Under the pieces are notes generated by a model. The model did no database searches. It saw only the letters and a program-made list of their open reading frames with translations, and had not been told where the DNA came from. Below, one piece after another: positions 50,094-57,909 of a DNA stretch of 57,909 bases. A program made the position numbers and the translations under genes. The stretch's first letter is position 1, and each line of letters starts with the position of its first letter. Location of the stretch: assembly GCA_900542965.1 (NCBI GenBank), contig UQPY01000003.1:1-57909 (forward strand). Reading direction: 5' to 3'. The DNA comes from an uncultured Collinsella sp. (lineage in GTDB: Bacteria; Actinomycetota; Coriobacteriia; Coriobacteriales; Coriobacteriaceae).

Positions 50094-51994
50094 TTGAGTG
50101 TCGGGGCGTTTCCTTTAGCTATGACGGTGCCGTACCGGCACTCGACGGCGTCGATCTGAATATCGAGGACGGCGAGTTTTTCTGCATCCTCGGTGGCAAT
50201 GGGTCGGGCAAGTCGACGTTTGCCAAGCATCTGAATGCGCTGCTGCAGCCCGATGCGGGCACGGTGCGCATTAACGGCATGGATGCGTCCGATCCCGAGC
50301 TGGTCTACGACATTCGCTCGACCGCGGGCATGGTATTCCAGAATCCCGATGATCAGCTGGTGGCAACGCTTGTCGAAGATGACGTTGCGTTTGGTCCCGA
50401 AAACCTTGGCGTGCCATCGGCGCAAATTGCGCAGCGCGTACGCGAGGCGCTGAAGGGCGTGGGCCTGGTGGGCTTTGAGTGCCACGAGACCCATGCGCTT
50501 TCGGGCGGCCAAAAGCAGCGCGTGGCGCTTGCCGGCGTGCTCGCCATGGAACCGCGCGTGCTCATATTGGACGAGGCTTCCTCGATGCTCGATCCGCGTG
50601 GACGCAAGGGCCTCATGAAGGCTTGCCGCGCGTTGCACGCTCGCGGCATGACCATCGTGATGATTACGCACTTTATGGAAGAGGCCGCCGAGGCCGATCG
50701 TGTCGCGGTGTTTCGGGCGGGGCGCGTTGCCATGCTCGGTAAGCCCGAGGAAATCTTGACGCGGGCAGACGAACTTGCGCAGCTCAACCTGGATATGCCG
50801 GCGTCGTGCTGTCTGGGCAGGTCGCTTCGTGCGAAGGGCGTGCCCGTTTGCGCACAGGTGCGTGAGGCGGATATGGTCGCCGAGATTGCGCAGGCTTATG
50901 CCGAGCGAAGTGGGGCAGACATCGCGGGGCAGTCTTCCGTATCCCAGTTGGAAATCGCTGACGGCACTGTTCCGGTAGACAACGAGGGCAACGCGTCGGA
51001 GCCCGTCATCGAGCTATCCCGTGTTTCGTACAGTTATTCGCTCAGTCCGCGCGAGCGCCGCCGCTGGCATAAGCGCTCGGCCACTGCGGGCAAATCGAAC
51101 AAACAGGCTCTCTGGGGAAACGACCCCAGCAGCCCGTGGGCGCTGCGCGATGTATCGCTGACGGTGCGTCGCGGCGAGTTCCTGGGTTTGGCAGGTCATA
51201 CCGGTTCGGGTAAGTCGACGCTGGTCCAGCATCTCAACGGTTTGATTCGTCCCCAGGAGGGAAGCGTTTGCGCGCTGGGGCTCGACCTATCAAACAAGAA
51301 AGACGCCACTGCGGTTAAGGCCAAGGTCGGCGTGGTGTTTCAGTATCCTGAGCGTCAGCTGTTTGCCGAAACCGTGGCGCAGGACGTGGCGTTTGGTCCG
51401 CACAACCTTGGCTTGCCGCAAGATGAAGTCGACCGTCGTGTCGAGTCATCGCTCTCGCGCGTGGGCCTCGATCTTTCCACGGTCGGCGACAAGAGTCCCT
51501 TTGAGCTTTCGGGCGGTCAGCAACGGCGTGTGGCATTCGCCGGCGTGCTCGCCATGGAGCCCGAAGTCCTGGTGCTCGATGAACCCATGGCGGGGCTCGA
51601 TCCGGCTGCCCGCAGGGATCTCCTAGGGCTCATCGATCGGCTCCATCGCGAGGGCCTGACCGTTGTCATGGTTTCGCACAGCATGGATGACCTGGCCAAT
51701 TGCTGCGACCGCATCGTCGTAATGAACGAAGGCGCGGTGTTTGCCGAGGGAACCCCCGCGCAGGTGTTTGCGCATGCCGATGAGCTCAAGTCGATCGGCT
51801 TGGGCGTTCCCGCCGCCCAGCGTATGGCGCTGGCGCTTACGGAGGTGGGCGTGCCGCTGCGTCGCGGCGGGCTCTATACGGTTGAGTCGCTGGCAGGCGA
51901 GTTGGTGGACCTGCTAATCGGTCGCTCGGGCGGTCCTTCTAACGTCGCGGACATTGCTAAATCCAAGACGGTCGCGCGAGAGGAGGGCTGCTAA
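50090..51994 (+). CDS. ECF transporter ATPase, two ATPase domains fused (EcfA-EcfA')
   Basis: A 634-residue fusion of two ABC ATPases. Domain 1 (1-240): Walker A GGNGSGKST (35-43), signature LSGGQKQR, Walker B LILDEAS, in which Ala replaces the usual Pro. Domain 2 (about 305-560): Walker A GHTGSGKST, signature LSGGQQRR, Walker B LVLDEPM. Both show the QNPDDQ / QYPERQ Q-loops typical of ECF ATPases. The linker of about 60 residues is charged. Most bacteria encode the two as separate genes. It overlaps ribU at the start and ecfT at the stop, so all three are translated together. Confidence 0.94.
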   Translation: MIECRGVSFSYDGAVPALDGVDLNIEDGEFFCILGGNGSGKSTFAKHLNALLQPDAGTVRINGMDASDPELVYDIRSTAGMVFQNPDDQLVATLVEDDVAFGPENLGVPSAQIAQRVREALKGVGLVGFECHETHALSGGQKQRVALAGVLAMEPRVLILDEASSMLDPRGRKGLMKACRALHARGMTIVMITHFMEEAAEADRVAVFRAGRVAMLGKPEEILTRADELAQLNLDMPASCCLGRSLRAKGVPVCAQVREADMVAEIAQAYAERSGADIAGQSSVSQLEIADGTVPVDNEGNASEPVIELSRVSYSYSLSPRERRRWHKRSATAGKSNKQALWGNDPSSPWALRDVSLTVRRGEFLGLAGHTGSGKSTLVQHLNGLIRPQEGSVCALGLDLSNKKDATAVKAKVGVVFQYPERQLFAETVAQDVAFGPHNLGLPQDEVDRRVESSLSRVGLDLSTVGDKSPFELSGGQQRRVAFAGVLAMEPEVLVLDEPMAGLDPAARRDLLGLIDRLHREGLTVVMVSHSMDDLANCCDRIVVMNEGAVFAEGTPAQVFAHADELKSIGLGVPAAQRMALALTEVGVPLRRGGLYTVESLAGELVDLLIGRSGGPSNVADIAKSKTVAREEGC

Positions 51995-52794
51995 TGGAGG
52001 CGTTTTCGTTTGGCAGCTACTATCCCGGCGATAGTGCGATTCACCGCCTGGACCCGCGAACTAAGTTGCTCCTGGGCTTTGTGTTTCTGATCACGACGCT
52101 CACAGTCAGCAGCTTCCGCGGACTGGCCCCGGTCGCAATTTTCGTTGTGCTGACCTATGCCGTGTCTCGGGTGCCGGTTCGTCGCGTTCTGTCGTCGATG
52201 GCGCCGCTGCTGGCAATCGTCGTCGTGGTCGCGGTGCTCAACTTGTTTACCGATCAGAGTGGGCGCATCCTGTGGCAGCTCGGCTTTCTGCAGATAAGCG
52301 AGGGCTCACTGCGTTCTGCCGCCTTTATGGCGTGCCGCCTGACGTTGATGATGGCCGGCATGAGCGCCATTACACTCACCACGCCGACGCTCGACCTCAC
52401 CGCGGGCTTTGAGCGCCTGCTCGCGCCGTTTGCGCGTGTGGGACTTCCTGCGCACGAGCTCGGCATGATTATGGGTATCGCGCTGCGCTTTATGCCGCAG
52501 TTTGCCACCGAGATGAAGCAGACGGCGGACGCGCAGGCAAGCCGCGGCGCGCGCGTGACGGGCGGTCCGCTCGGCGGCGTGCGTATGCTCGGCAGTGTGG
52601 CGATTCCGCTGTTCACGGGCGTGTTCCGCCATGCCGAGACGCTGTCTGCCGCCATGGATGCACGCTGCTATCACGGCGAGCAGGGCCGCACGCGCCTGCA
52701 TGCGCTTGCATTTGGCCGCGGCGATGCGTTGGCGGCGGTGGTGACGGCGTTGCTGCTCATCTGCGTCATCGTCATCAATCTTCAACTTGTTTAG
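51994..52794 (+). CDS. ecfT: ECF transporter transmembrane component EcfT
   Basis: A 266-residue membrane scaffold that links the S component to the ATPases. SAIHRLDPRTKLLLGFVF opens the family; the coupling helices carry QASRGARVTGG (the first A-R-G motif) and AAMDARCYHGEQGRTRL, where the second motif reads ARC instead of ARG. It starts on the last base of the ATPase stop (TAATG). Together with ribU and the fused ATPase it makes a complete, dedicated riboflavin importer. Confidence 0.94.
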   Translation: MEAFSFGSYYPGDSAIHRLDPRTKLLLGFVFLITTLTVSSFRGLAPVAIFVVLTYAVSRVPVRRVLSSMAPLLAIVVVVAVLNLFTDQSGRILWQLGFLQISEGSLRSAAFMACRLTLMMAGMSAITLTTPTLDLTAGFERLLAPFARVGLPAHELGMIMGIALRFMPQFATEMKQTADAQASRGARVTGGPLGGVRMLGSVAIPLFTGVFRHAETLSAAMDARCYHGEQGRTRLHALAFGRGDALAAVVTALLLICVIVINLQLV

Positions 52795-52824
52795 GCGCGA
52801 TTCGAGCGCAAGAAAGGGGTCCCT

Positions 52825-53271
52825 ATGACCGACAACGACCGCACGGCTCAGCTTGAGCGCGCCTGTTTGTATCTCAGGCGCATTCCGGCGTGGTATCTGG
52901 CCACGACCGATGTGGCCGACGGACATCAGCCCCGCGTGAGACCGTTTTCGTTTGCCATGGTCGATGACGGTAAACTGTGGTTTTGCACGTCGCGCGACAA
53001 GGATGTGTGGGCCGAGCTCAGCGCGAATCCCAAGTTTGAGCTCTCGGGCTGGAAGCCGGGGGAATGTTGGATCGTGTTGACCGGCGAGGCCGCACTTGAG
53101 GACGACGCAGTTGCGAGCGACAAGGTGCGTCAAGCGGGTTTTAAGCACATGGTGGGCATCGGCGAGGAACACGAGAGTGCCAACGACGGCCGCCTTGCTT
53201 TCTTTTCGGTCCGCAACATTGCCGCGCGCTTCTGTGATATCGACGGCAGCGAGGAGCGCCTGGAGCTCTAG
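52825..53271 (+). CDS. Pyridoxamine 5'-phosphate oxidase-like FMN-binding protein A
   Basis: A 148-residue split-barrel flavoprotein. IPAWYLATTDVADGHQPRVRPFSFAM and KLWFCTSRDKDVWAELSANPKFELSG match the FMN-binding half of the PNPOx-like superfamily. AAAGGGG lies nine bases upstream of the ATG, and only 30 bp separate it from ecfT, so it is probably part of the FMN-riboswitch operon. It is a tandem paralogue of the next gene. Substrate and redox partner are unknown; relatives bind FMN, F420 or heme, but the riboflavin context favours FMN. Confidence 0.85.
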   Translation: MTDNDRTAQLERACLYLRRIPAWYLATTDVADGHQPRVRPFSFAMVDDGKLWFCTSRDKDVWAELSANPKFELSGWKPGECWIVLTGEAALEDDAVASDKVRQAGFKHMVGIGEEHESANDGRLAFFSVRNIAARFCDIDGSEERLEL

Positions 53272-53315
53272 CTCACACAAACCAGGCTCTCAAACTGGCT
53301 AGTACAGGAGGACAC

Positions 53316-53726
53316 ATGGACGGATTGAATACGGTGTTGGAGTATCTGACGTCGGTGCCGGCGTGGTACTTGGCGACGAGCGTGGACGGGCAGCCGCATG
53401 TACGTCCGTTTTCGTTTGCGCAGATCCAGGGCGGCAAGCTGTGGTTTGTGACGGCGCGCACCAAGGATGTGTGGCAGGAGCTGCTGCAAAACCAACGCTT
53501 TGAGGCCACGAGTTGGTGGCCGGGCCATGGCTGGCTTATCTTGCGCGGGCGTGCCGGCTTGGATGACCGGGCTTTAGACGAAATGCGCGAAGCCGGGTGG
53601 AAGCATCTAGAGCACCTGGGCGAGCGCTATGAGGGGCCTAACGACCCCACGCTCGTCTTCTTTAGCGTCGAGGATCCCGAGGCTTTTATCTGCAATCACG
53701 ACGAATGGGTGCCGGTCGAGCTCTAG
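53316..53726 (+). CDS. Pyridoxamine 5'-phosphate oxidase-like FMN-binding protein B
   Basis: A 136-residue paralogue of the preceding protein with the same layout: VPAWYLATSVDGQPHVRPFSFAQ and KLWFVTARTKDVWQELLQNQRFEATSWWPG. AGGAGG lies seven bases before the ATG. The 44-bp gap and close similarity show a tandem duplication. The last helix differs from protein A, so the two may form a heterodimer or act on different substrates. Confidence 0.85.
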   Translation: MDGLNTVLEYLTSVPAWYLATSVDGQPHVRPFSFAQIQGGKLWFVTARTKDVWQELLQNQRFEATSWWPGHGWLILRGRAGLDDRALDEMREAGWKHLEHLGERYEGPNDPTLVFFSVEDPEAFICNHDEWVPVEL

Positions 53727-53763
53727 CCGGCTGGCTCATCCTAACAACTTGGTTTTCGCATGG

Positions 53764-53817
53764 GCGGGCCCCGTATTGCCCGGTGCCGTTAGGAGCGCCG
53801 GTCAATACGGGGCCCGC
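53764..53817 (+). terminator. Terminator hairpin after the riboflavin operon
   Basis: A 23-bp stem with two mismatches beginning GCGGGCCCCGTATTG and closing with CAATACGGGGCCCGC, then CTCCATTTGTC. Highly stable; weak T-run. Confidence 0.7.
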
Positions 53818-53860
53818 TCCATTTGTCAATTCCTTCAAGCGAATGTGTCGGGAATGTTTC

Positions 53861-53899
53861 AATGCATGAATATGCAAGCCATTTACGTATTCATGCATC
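53861..53899. promoter_or_regulatory. ArgR/AhrC operator: two ARG boxes
   Basis: Two 18-bp sites, 53861-53878 with core TGCATGAATATGCA and 53882-53899 with core TACGTATTCATGCA, separated by 3 bp. The spacing and the TGNATWWWWATNCA-like cores are those of ArgR operators. It lies 85-123 bp before the argC start codon and predicts repression by arginine. Confidence 0.75.
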
Positions 53900-53983
53900 T
53901 TTTGGTGCTAAAGTTTCAACCCACTTCATAACGGCCGCTGCGAAATGCGCATCGGTGCATAAATCGCAGACAAGGAGTCTGAT

Positions 53984-55054
53984 ATGTCTTTGAAGGTTGG
54001 AATCGTCGGCGCGGCTGGATATGCCGGAGCCGAGCTCATTCGCCTCGTGCTCGGTCATCCCGAGTTTGAACTTGTTGCCATTACGTCCAACGCCGATGCC
54101 GGCCAGCCGCTGTCCGCGGTGTATCCGAGCTTTGCTGGCGTGAGCGATCTGGTTTTCACCACGCATGACGCCCCCGAGCTCAAGAGCTGCGATGCGGTTT
54201 TTCTTGCCGTGCCGCACACGGCTGCCATGGCACAGGTGCCCGCGCTGCTTGCCGCGGGCGTTTCCTGCTTTGATCTTTCGGCCGATTACCGTCTGAGCGA
54301 CGCGTCCGTCTTTGAGGCATGGTATGCCGCTGAGCACACGAGCCCCGAGTTGCTCAAGACCCGCGCTTTTGGCCTGCCCGAGCTGTTCTGTCAGGACTTA
54401 GAGACTGCTGCTTCCAGCCATGCCGCCGGAAAGCCCGTGCTGGTCGCCTGCGCCGGTTGCTATCCCACCGCAACGAGCCTTGCCGCCGCGCCTGCCGTGC
54501 GCGCTGGCTGGGTTGCCCAGAGCGGCCCCGTGATCGTTGACGCTATCAGCGGTGTAACGGGCGCCGGTAAGTCTTGCAACGCCCGTACGCATTTTTGCAG
54601 CGCGGACGAAAACCTGGAGGCCTATGGCGTGGGCAAGCATCGTCACACGCCCGAAATCGAGCAGATCTTGGGCCTAACCGATCGCGTCGTCTTTACCCCG
54701 CACCTGGCACCGCTCAAGCGCGGTCTGCTCTCTACGGTGACGATGCCGCTTACGGCGCAGGCTATCGACTCCCTGGCTCTTGAGGATGTCGTCGACTATT
54801 ACAAGCAGTTCTACGCTGGACGCACCTTTGTGCGCGTGCTCGACGCCGGCCAGCAGCCCAAGACGGCTTCGGTCGTCGGAACCAACGCCGCCCAGATTGG
54901 CCTCGCGCTCAACAAGCGCGCGGGCGTTCTGGTGGCGACGGGCGCCATCGACAATCTGTGCAAGGGTGCAGCAGGCCAGGCGGTCCAGTGCGCCAACATC
55001 GTCTTTGGTTTTGACGAGCGACGAGGCTTGCCCACAGTGGCGTGCCCGGTGTAG
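53984..55054 (+). CDS. argC: N-acetyl-gamma-glutamyl-phosphate reductase
   Basis: A 356-residue NADPH enzyme, third step of arginine synthesis, reducing N-acetylglutamyl phosphate to the semialdehyde. The N-terminal Rossmann loop is GIVGAAGYAGAELIRL; the catalytic Cys is C159 in CAGCYPTATSLA, and HRHTPEIEQ is the conserved His region. AAGGAGT lies seven bases before the ATG. First gene of the argC-argJ-argB-argD run, behind an ArgR operator. Confidence 0.97.
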   Translation: MSLKVGIVGAAGYAGAELIRLVLGHPEFELVAITSNADAGQPLSAVYPSFAGVSDLVFTTHDAPELKSCDAVFLAVPHTAAMAQVPALLAAGVSCFDLSADYRLSDASVFEAWYAAEHTSPELLKTRAFGLPELFCQDLETAASSHAAGKPVLVACAGCYPTATSLAAAPAVRAGWVAQSGPVIVDAISGVTGAGKSCNARTHFCSADENLEAYGVGKHRHTPEIEQILGLTDRVVFTPHLAPLKRGLLSTVTMPLTAQAIDSLALEDVVDYYKQFYAGRTFVRVLDAGQQPKTASVVGTNAAQIGLALNKRAGVLVATGAIDNLCKGAAGQAVQCANIVFGFDERRGLPTVACPV

Positions 55055-55188
55055 CACATTCGATTGTTAACGATTTGGTAGTCGGGCATCGAGTGGGGCG
55101 CCACTCTTAAGCTGGTCTCATGATTACGACTGGCATGGCGCACCAACCGATGTCCGTTTTTTGTTTGACATAAGGAGTCATAAAGACG

Positions 55189-56457
55189 ATGAATATCGAG
55201 CTGTTTGATATCAAGATTCGCGCCGTCGAGGGCGGCGTAACGGCGGCAGCCGGCTTTAAGGCGGCGGGAATCCATGCCGGATTCCGCAAGAATCCCGAGC
55301 GCCTGGATTACGCGCTCGTCGTGCCCGATAAACCCTGTCCCGGGGCCGGCGTGTTTACGACTAACCGCTTTTGTGCGGCGCCCGTGCAGGTGAGCCGTGC
55401 CAACCTGGGCGGTGCCGACAAGGGCTACGGCGTCATTGCCGGTGTTTCTATCAACTCTGGCAACGCCAACGCCGCCACGGGTGAGACCGGTCTTGCCTGC
55501 GCGCGCGAGACCTGCAACATCGCCTCGCAGGTCATCGGCTGCGAGCCCCAGCAGATTCTGGTCGCCTCCACGGGCGTAATTGGTCAGATTCTGCCGATTG
55601 ACACGTTTGAGACTGCCGTTCCTGCCGCCTACGAGGCGCTCTCCGCCCACGGTGGCGCCGATGCCGCCCGCGCTATCATGACGACCGACACGCACTCCAA
55701 GGAGTATGCCGTGTGTTACCGCAGCGAGGCCGCGGGGCACGCAGGCAATGCCTATACGGTGGGCGGTATGTGCAAGGGCTCGGGCATGATCATGCCCAAC
55801 ATGGCAACCATGATCGCGGTCATCACTACCGATGCCCCCGTCGAGCCGGAGGCGCTCCATGCCCTGTTGCTCTCCACCGTCAAACAGACCTTCAACAAGG
55901 TAACGGTCGATTCCGACACCTCGACTAACGACACCTGCATCATGCTTGCCTCCGGCGCCGCTGCCGCAGATGCCGAGCCTATTGTCGAGGGCTCTGACGC
56001 CTTCGACGAGCTAGCCTTTGCCGTGCATGAGGTGTGCGAGAGCCTGGCGCGCAACATCGCCGCAGATGGCGAGGGCGCATCCAAGCTCGTGACGGTTAAC
56101 GTCACCGGCGCCGTGAACGACGAGGAGGCCGATATCGCCGCTCGTGCCGTCGCCAACTCGCCGCTCGTTAAGACCTGCATCGCCGGCCACGATTGCAACT
56201 GGGGCCGCGTTGCCATGGCGCTCGGTAAGTGCGGCGTGCAGTTTAACCAAGAAGATGTGTCCATCGACATGATGGGTATGCCCGTCTGTCGCGATGGCCT
56301 GACGGTCCCCTTCGATGAGGACGAAGCCCTGCGACGTTTTGAGGCGCCCGAGATTGTGATCTCGGCAGACCTGGGCGCAGGGGACGCGGCGACCACCGTG
56401 TGGACTTGCGACCTCACGCACGAGTACATCTCCATTAACGGTGACTACCGTTCCTAG
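55189..56457 (+). CDS. argJ: Ornithine/glutamate N-acetyltransferase
   Basis: A 422-residue self-cleaving Ntn hydrolase that moves the acetyl group from acetylornithine to glutamate and so makes the pathway cyclic. The cleavage site is MPNMATM with nucleophile T207 preceded by Ala; KGSGMIMPNMATMIAVITTDA is the family signature. The C-terminus TCDLTHEYISINGDYRS is intact. TAAGGAG lies before the ATG. The 134-bp gap to argC contains no gene. With argJ present a separate argA or argE is not needed for flux. Confidence 0.97.
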   Translation: MNIELFDIKIRAVEGGVTAAAGFKAAGIHAGFRKNPERLDYALVVPDKPCPGAGVFTTNRFCAAPVQVSRANLGGADKGYGVIAGVSINSGNANAATGETGLACARETCNIASQVIGCEPQQILVASTGVIGQILPIDTFETAVPAAYEALSAHGGADAARAIMTTDTHSKEYAVCYRSEAAGHAGNAYTVGGMCKGSGMIMPNMATMIAVITTDAPVEPEALHALLLSTVKQTFNKVTVDSDTSTNDTCIMLASGAAAADAEPIVEGSDAFDELAFAVHEVCESLARNIAADGEGASKLVTVNVTGAVNDEEADIAARAVANSPLVKTCIAGHDCNWGRVAMALGKCGVQFNQEDVSIDMMGMPVCRDGLTVPFDEDEALRRFEAPEIVISADLGAGDAATTVWTCDLTHEYISINGDYRS

Positions 56458-56538
56458 ACTCCCGATGTGCCGTGCATCCCGCTGCAATCTCGGGCAACGA
56501 GGTACGGCGCGATAGCTAAACGAAAGACGAGGCAGACT

Positions 56539-57519
56539 ATGAAGTTCGCACGCGATTGTCGCTCGAGCGAATCCAACGAAGTTACCGCGCAGCTGCTGTT
56601 CGAGGCGCTGCCGTGGATTAAGAACCTGACCGGTAAGACGGTCGTTATCAAGTACGGCGGTGCCGCCATGGTCGACGAGCAGCTGCGTCGTGACGTGATG
56701 AGCGACATCGTCCTGCTCAAGATTATCGGCATGCGCCCTGTTATCGTGCACGGTGGCGGCAAGGCCATCAACGAGGCTCTCAGCCACTACGACATCCCCG
56801 TCGAGTTTAAGAACGGCCAGCGCGTGACTACGCCTGCCACCATGGATATCGTGCGCGAGGTGCTGGGCGGCAAGGTCAATCAGGAGCTGGTCGCGGCGCT
56901 CAACCACCACGGCAACCTGGCCGTGGGCGTGTCCGGCAGCGACGCCGGTACCCTTATCGCCGAGCCACTCGACCCAGAGCTCGGCCGCGTAGGCAAGGTT
57001 ACGCACGTCAACACCGACTATATCGAGCGCCTGCTCGACAGCGAGTACATTCCCGTTATCGCCACGGTCGCAGCGGGGGAGGACGGTGGCTTCTTCAACA
57101 TCAACGCCGATACCGCCGCCGGCGCCGTTGCGGCGGCGCTTCATGCGCACAAGGCGATTTTTTTGACCGATGTCGACGGTCTGTACAAGGACTTTAGCGA
57201 CAAGGATTCGCTTATCTCCAACCTGACGCTCGACGAGGTCAATGAGATGCTCTACGGCGGCGAGGTCGACAAGGGCATGATCCCCAAGCTGCGCGCCGCC
57301 GTCGATGCGCTTACCGCTGGCGTGTTCCGAGCCCACATCATTAACGGTACTACGCCGCATTCGCTGCTCCTGGAGCTGCTGACCGATGCCGGCGTCGGCA
57401 CCGTGATCCATTCCACCGAGACGGCTTACGAGTTCGATACGCATCCGCATCCGCTTTCGACGTTTGCTGCGCGTCTGACCGAGAACCTTGACGAGGTCGA
57501 GAAGCTTCAGACGGTCTAG
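56539..57519 (+). CDS. argB: Acetylglutamate kinase
   Basis: A 326-residue kinase of the amino-acid kinase fold that phosphorylates N-acetylglutamate. VIKYGGAAM is the ATP loop, VHGGGKAINEAL the substrate loop, and GEVDKGMIPKL the conserved end motif. ATG 56539 is taken because GACGAGG lies just upstream; an in-frame ATG at 56467 right after argJ would add 24 residues with no family match. The N-terminal helix before the kinase core is of the length seen in arginine-sensitive kinases, so feedback inhibition is likely. Confidence 0.96.
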   Translation: MKFARDCRSSESNEVTAQLLFEALPWIKNLTGKTVVIKYGGAAMVDEQLRRDVMSDIVLLKIIGMRPVIVHGGGKAINEALSHYDIPVEFKNGQRVTTPATMDIVREVLGGKVNQELVAALNHHGNLAVGVSGSDAGTLIAEPLDPELGRVGKVTHVNTDYIERLLDSEYIPVIATVAAGEDGGFFNINADTAAGAVAAALHAHKAIFLTDVDGLYKDFSDKDSLISNLTLDEVNEMLYGGEVDKGMIPKLRAAVDALTAGVFRAHIINGTTPHSLLLELLTDAGVGTVIHSTETAYEFDTHPHPLSTFAARLTENLDEVEKLQTV

Positions 57520-57588
57520 CTGACCCTCAGCCGCCCCATTCCTGCACCCATAGCCCCGCGCCGTCTGGCGCCCAACGAAAGGCATCCC

Positions 57589-57881
57589 ATGTCACTTGCA
57601 GCTCAGCAATCGCTTGAATCCCATTACGTTATGCATACCTTTGGCCGCTCTCCGGTCGAGTTTGTCGAGGGTCACGGCATGAAGCTCACCGGCGACGATG
57701 GCCGTGAGTACCTCGACTTTCTTGCCGGCATCGGCGTGTGCAGCCTAGGTCATGGCGACTCGGCTGTGCTCTCGGCGCTCGAGGCACAGACCAAAAAGCT
57801 CATGCATGTCTCCAATTACTTCTACATTGAGCAGCGCGGACAGGTCGCGGCGCTGCTGTCCAAGCTTGCTAACGACGACGT
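57589..57881 (+). CDS. argD: Acetylornithine aminotransferase, 3' truncated
   Basis: The first 97 residues of a class III PLP aminotransferase: SHYVMHTFGRSPVEFVEGHG, then YLDFLAGIGVCSLGHGDSAV and KLMHVSNYFYIEQRG, all typical of the N-terminal part of ArgD. GAAAGG lies seven bases upstream of the ATG. The contig stops in Nextera adapter before the PLP-lysine. Context (argC-J-B) confirms the assignment. It converts acetylglutamate semialdehyde to acetylornithine. Confidence 0.92.
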
Positions 57882-57909
57882 CTGTCTCTTATACACATCT
57901 GACGCTGCC
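57882..57909 (-). other. Illumina Nextera adapter (not genomic)
   Basis: CTGTCTCTTATACACATCT (the mosaic end, 57882-57900) followed by GACGCTGCC, the reverse complement of the same read-1 adapter found at the start of the window. Confidence 0.97.

Overview
The window is a metagenomic or isolate contig from a high-GC, human-gut-type Coriobacteriia member, most likely Collinsella or a close relative. This is inferred from gene content and style: a sortase-type LAQTGD surface protein, an Asp23/AmaP/DUF2273 envelope-stress cluster, a giant acyl-CoA dehydratase activase, an FMN-riboswitch ECF riboflavin transporter, and an argCJBD cluster. Both ends are Illumina Nextera adapter (1-47 and 57882-57909), so genomic sequence runs only from about 48 to 57881, and the first and last genes are cut by the library, not by biology.

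Left part (48-17000): a cut alpha/beta hydrolase; a degenerate-GGDEF/REC/HD-GYP protein with a separate HPt protein; a minus-strand polar amino-acid ABC importer (binding protein, two permeases, ATPase) followed by a peptidase C26; a 700-bp non-coding block packed with palindromic repeats; a divergent Dxs-like enzyme; an HD protein with a CmpB-like membrane protein; an amt-P-II pair; a TetR-MFS pair with visible operators; and a Cof-type HAD phosphatase whose ribosome binding site lies inside a long hairpin.

Middle part (17000-42700): a TetR regulator with a 1593-residue dehydratase activase; a decayed gene fragment; a DUF389 membrane protein with an EF-hand-like loop; a large coiled-coil, CAP-domain, cell-wall-anchored protein split by a 1546-bp IS110-family element whose removal restores the reading frame exactly; an OPT transporter; coaX, a dCMP deaminase, a NifU-like scaffold and lgt; a polytopic membrane protein; YebC; the amaP-DUF2273-asp23 cluster; YitT; and a zinc-ribbon DUF4013 protein.

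Right part (42700-57881): an M20 amidohydrolase and a YtcJ-like amidohydrolase, divergent; a 900-bp non-coding region with a large palindromic, MITE-like element; groES-groEL, flanked on its other side by a second large palindrome; an FMN riboswitch driving ribU-ecfAA-ecfT and probably two small FMN-binding proteins; then an ArgR-type double operator and argC-argJ-argB-argD.

The most unusual signals are (i) a dispersed family of about 33-bp hairpins with a conserved GGGACAGG-like core and freely varying but self-complementary stems, many beginning within a few bases of a stop codon and pointing the same way as the gene; (ii) a composite array of other palindromes bracketed by two inverted copies of that hairpin; and (iii) the IS110 insertion in the surface protein, which could be a reversible switch.
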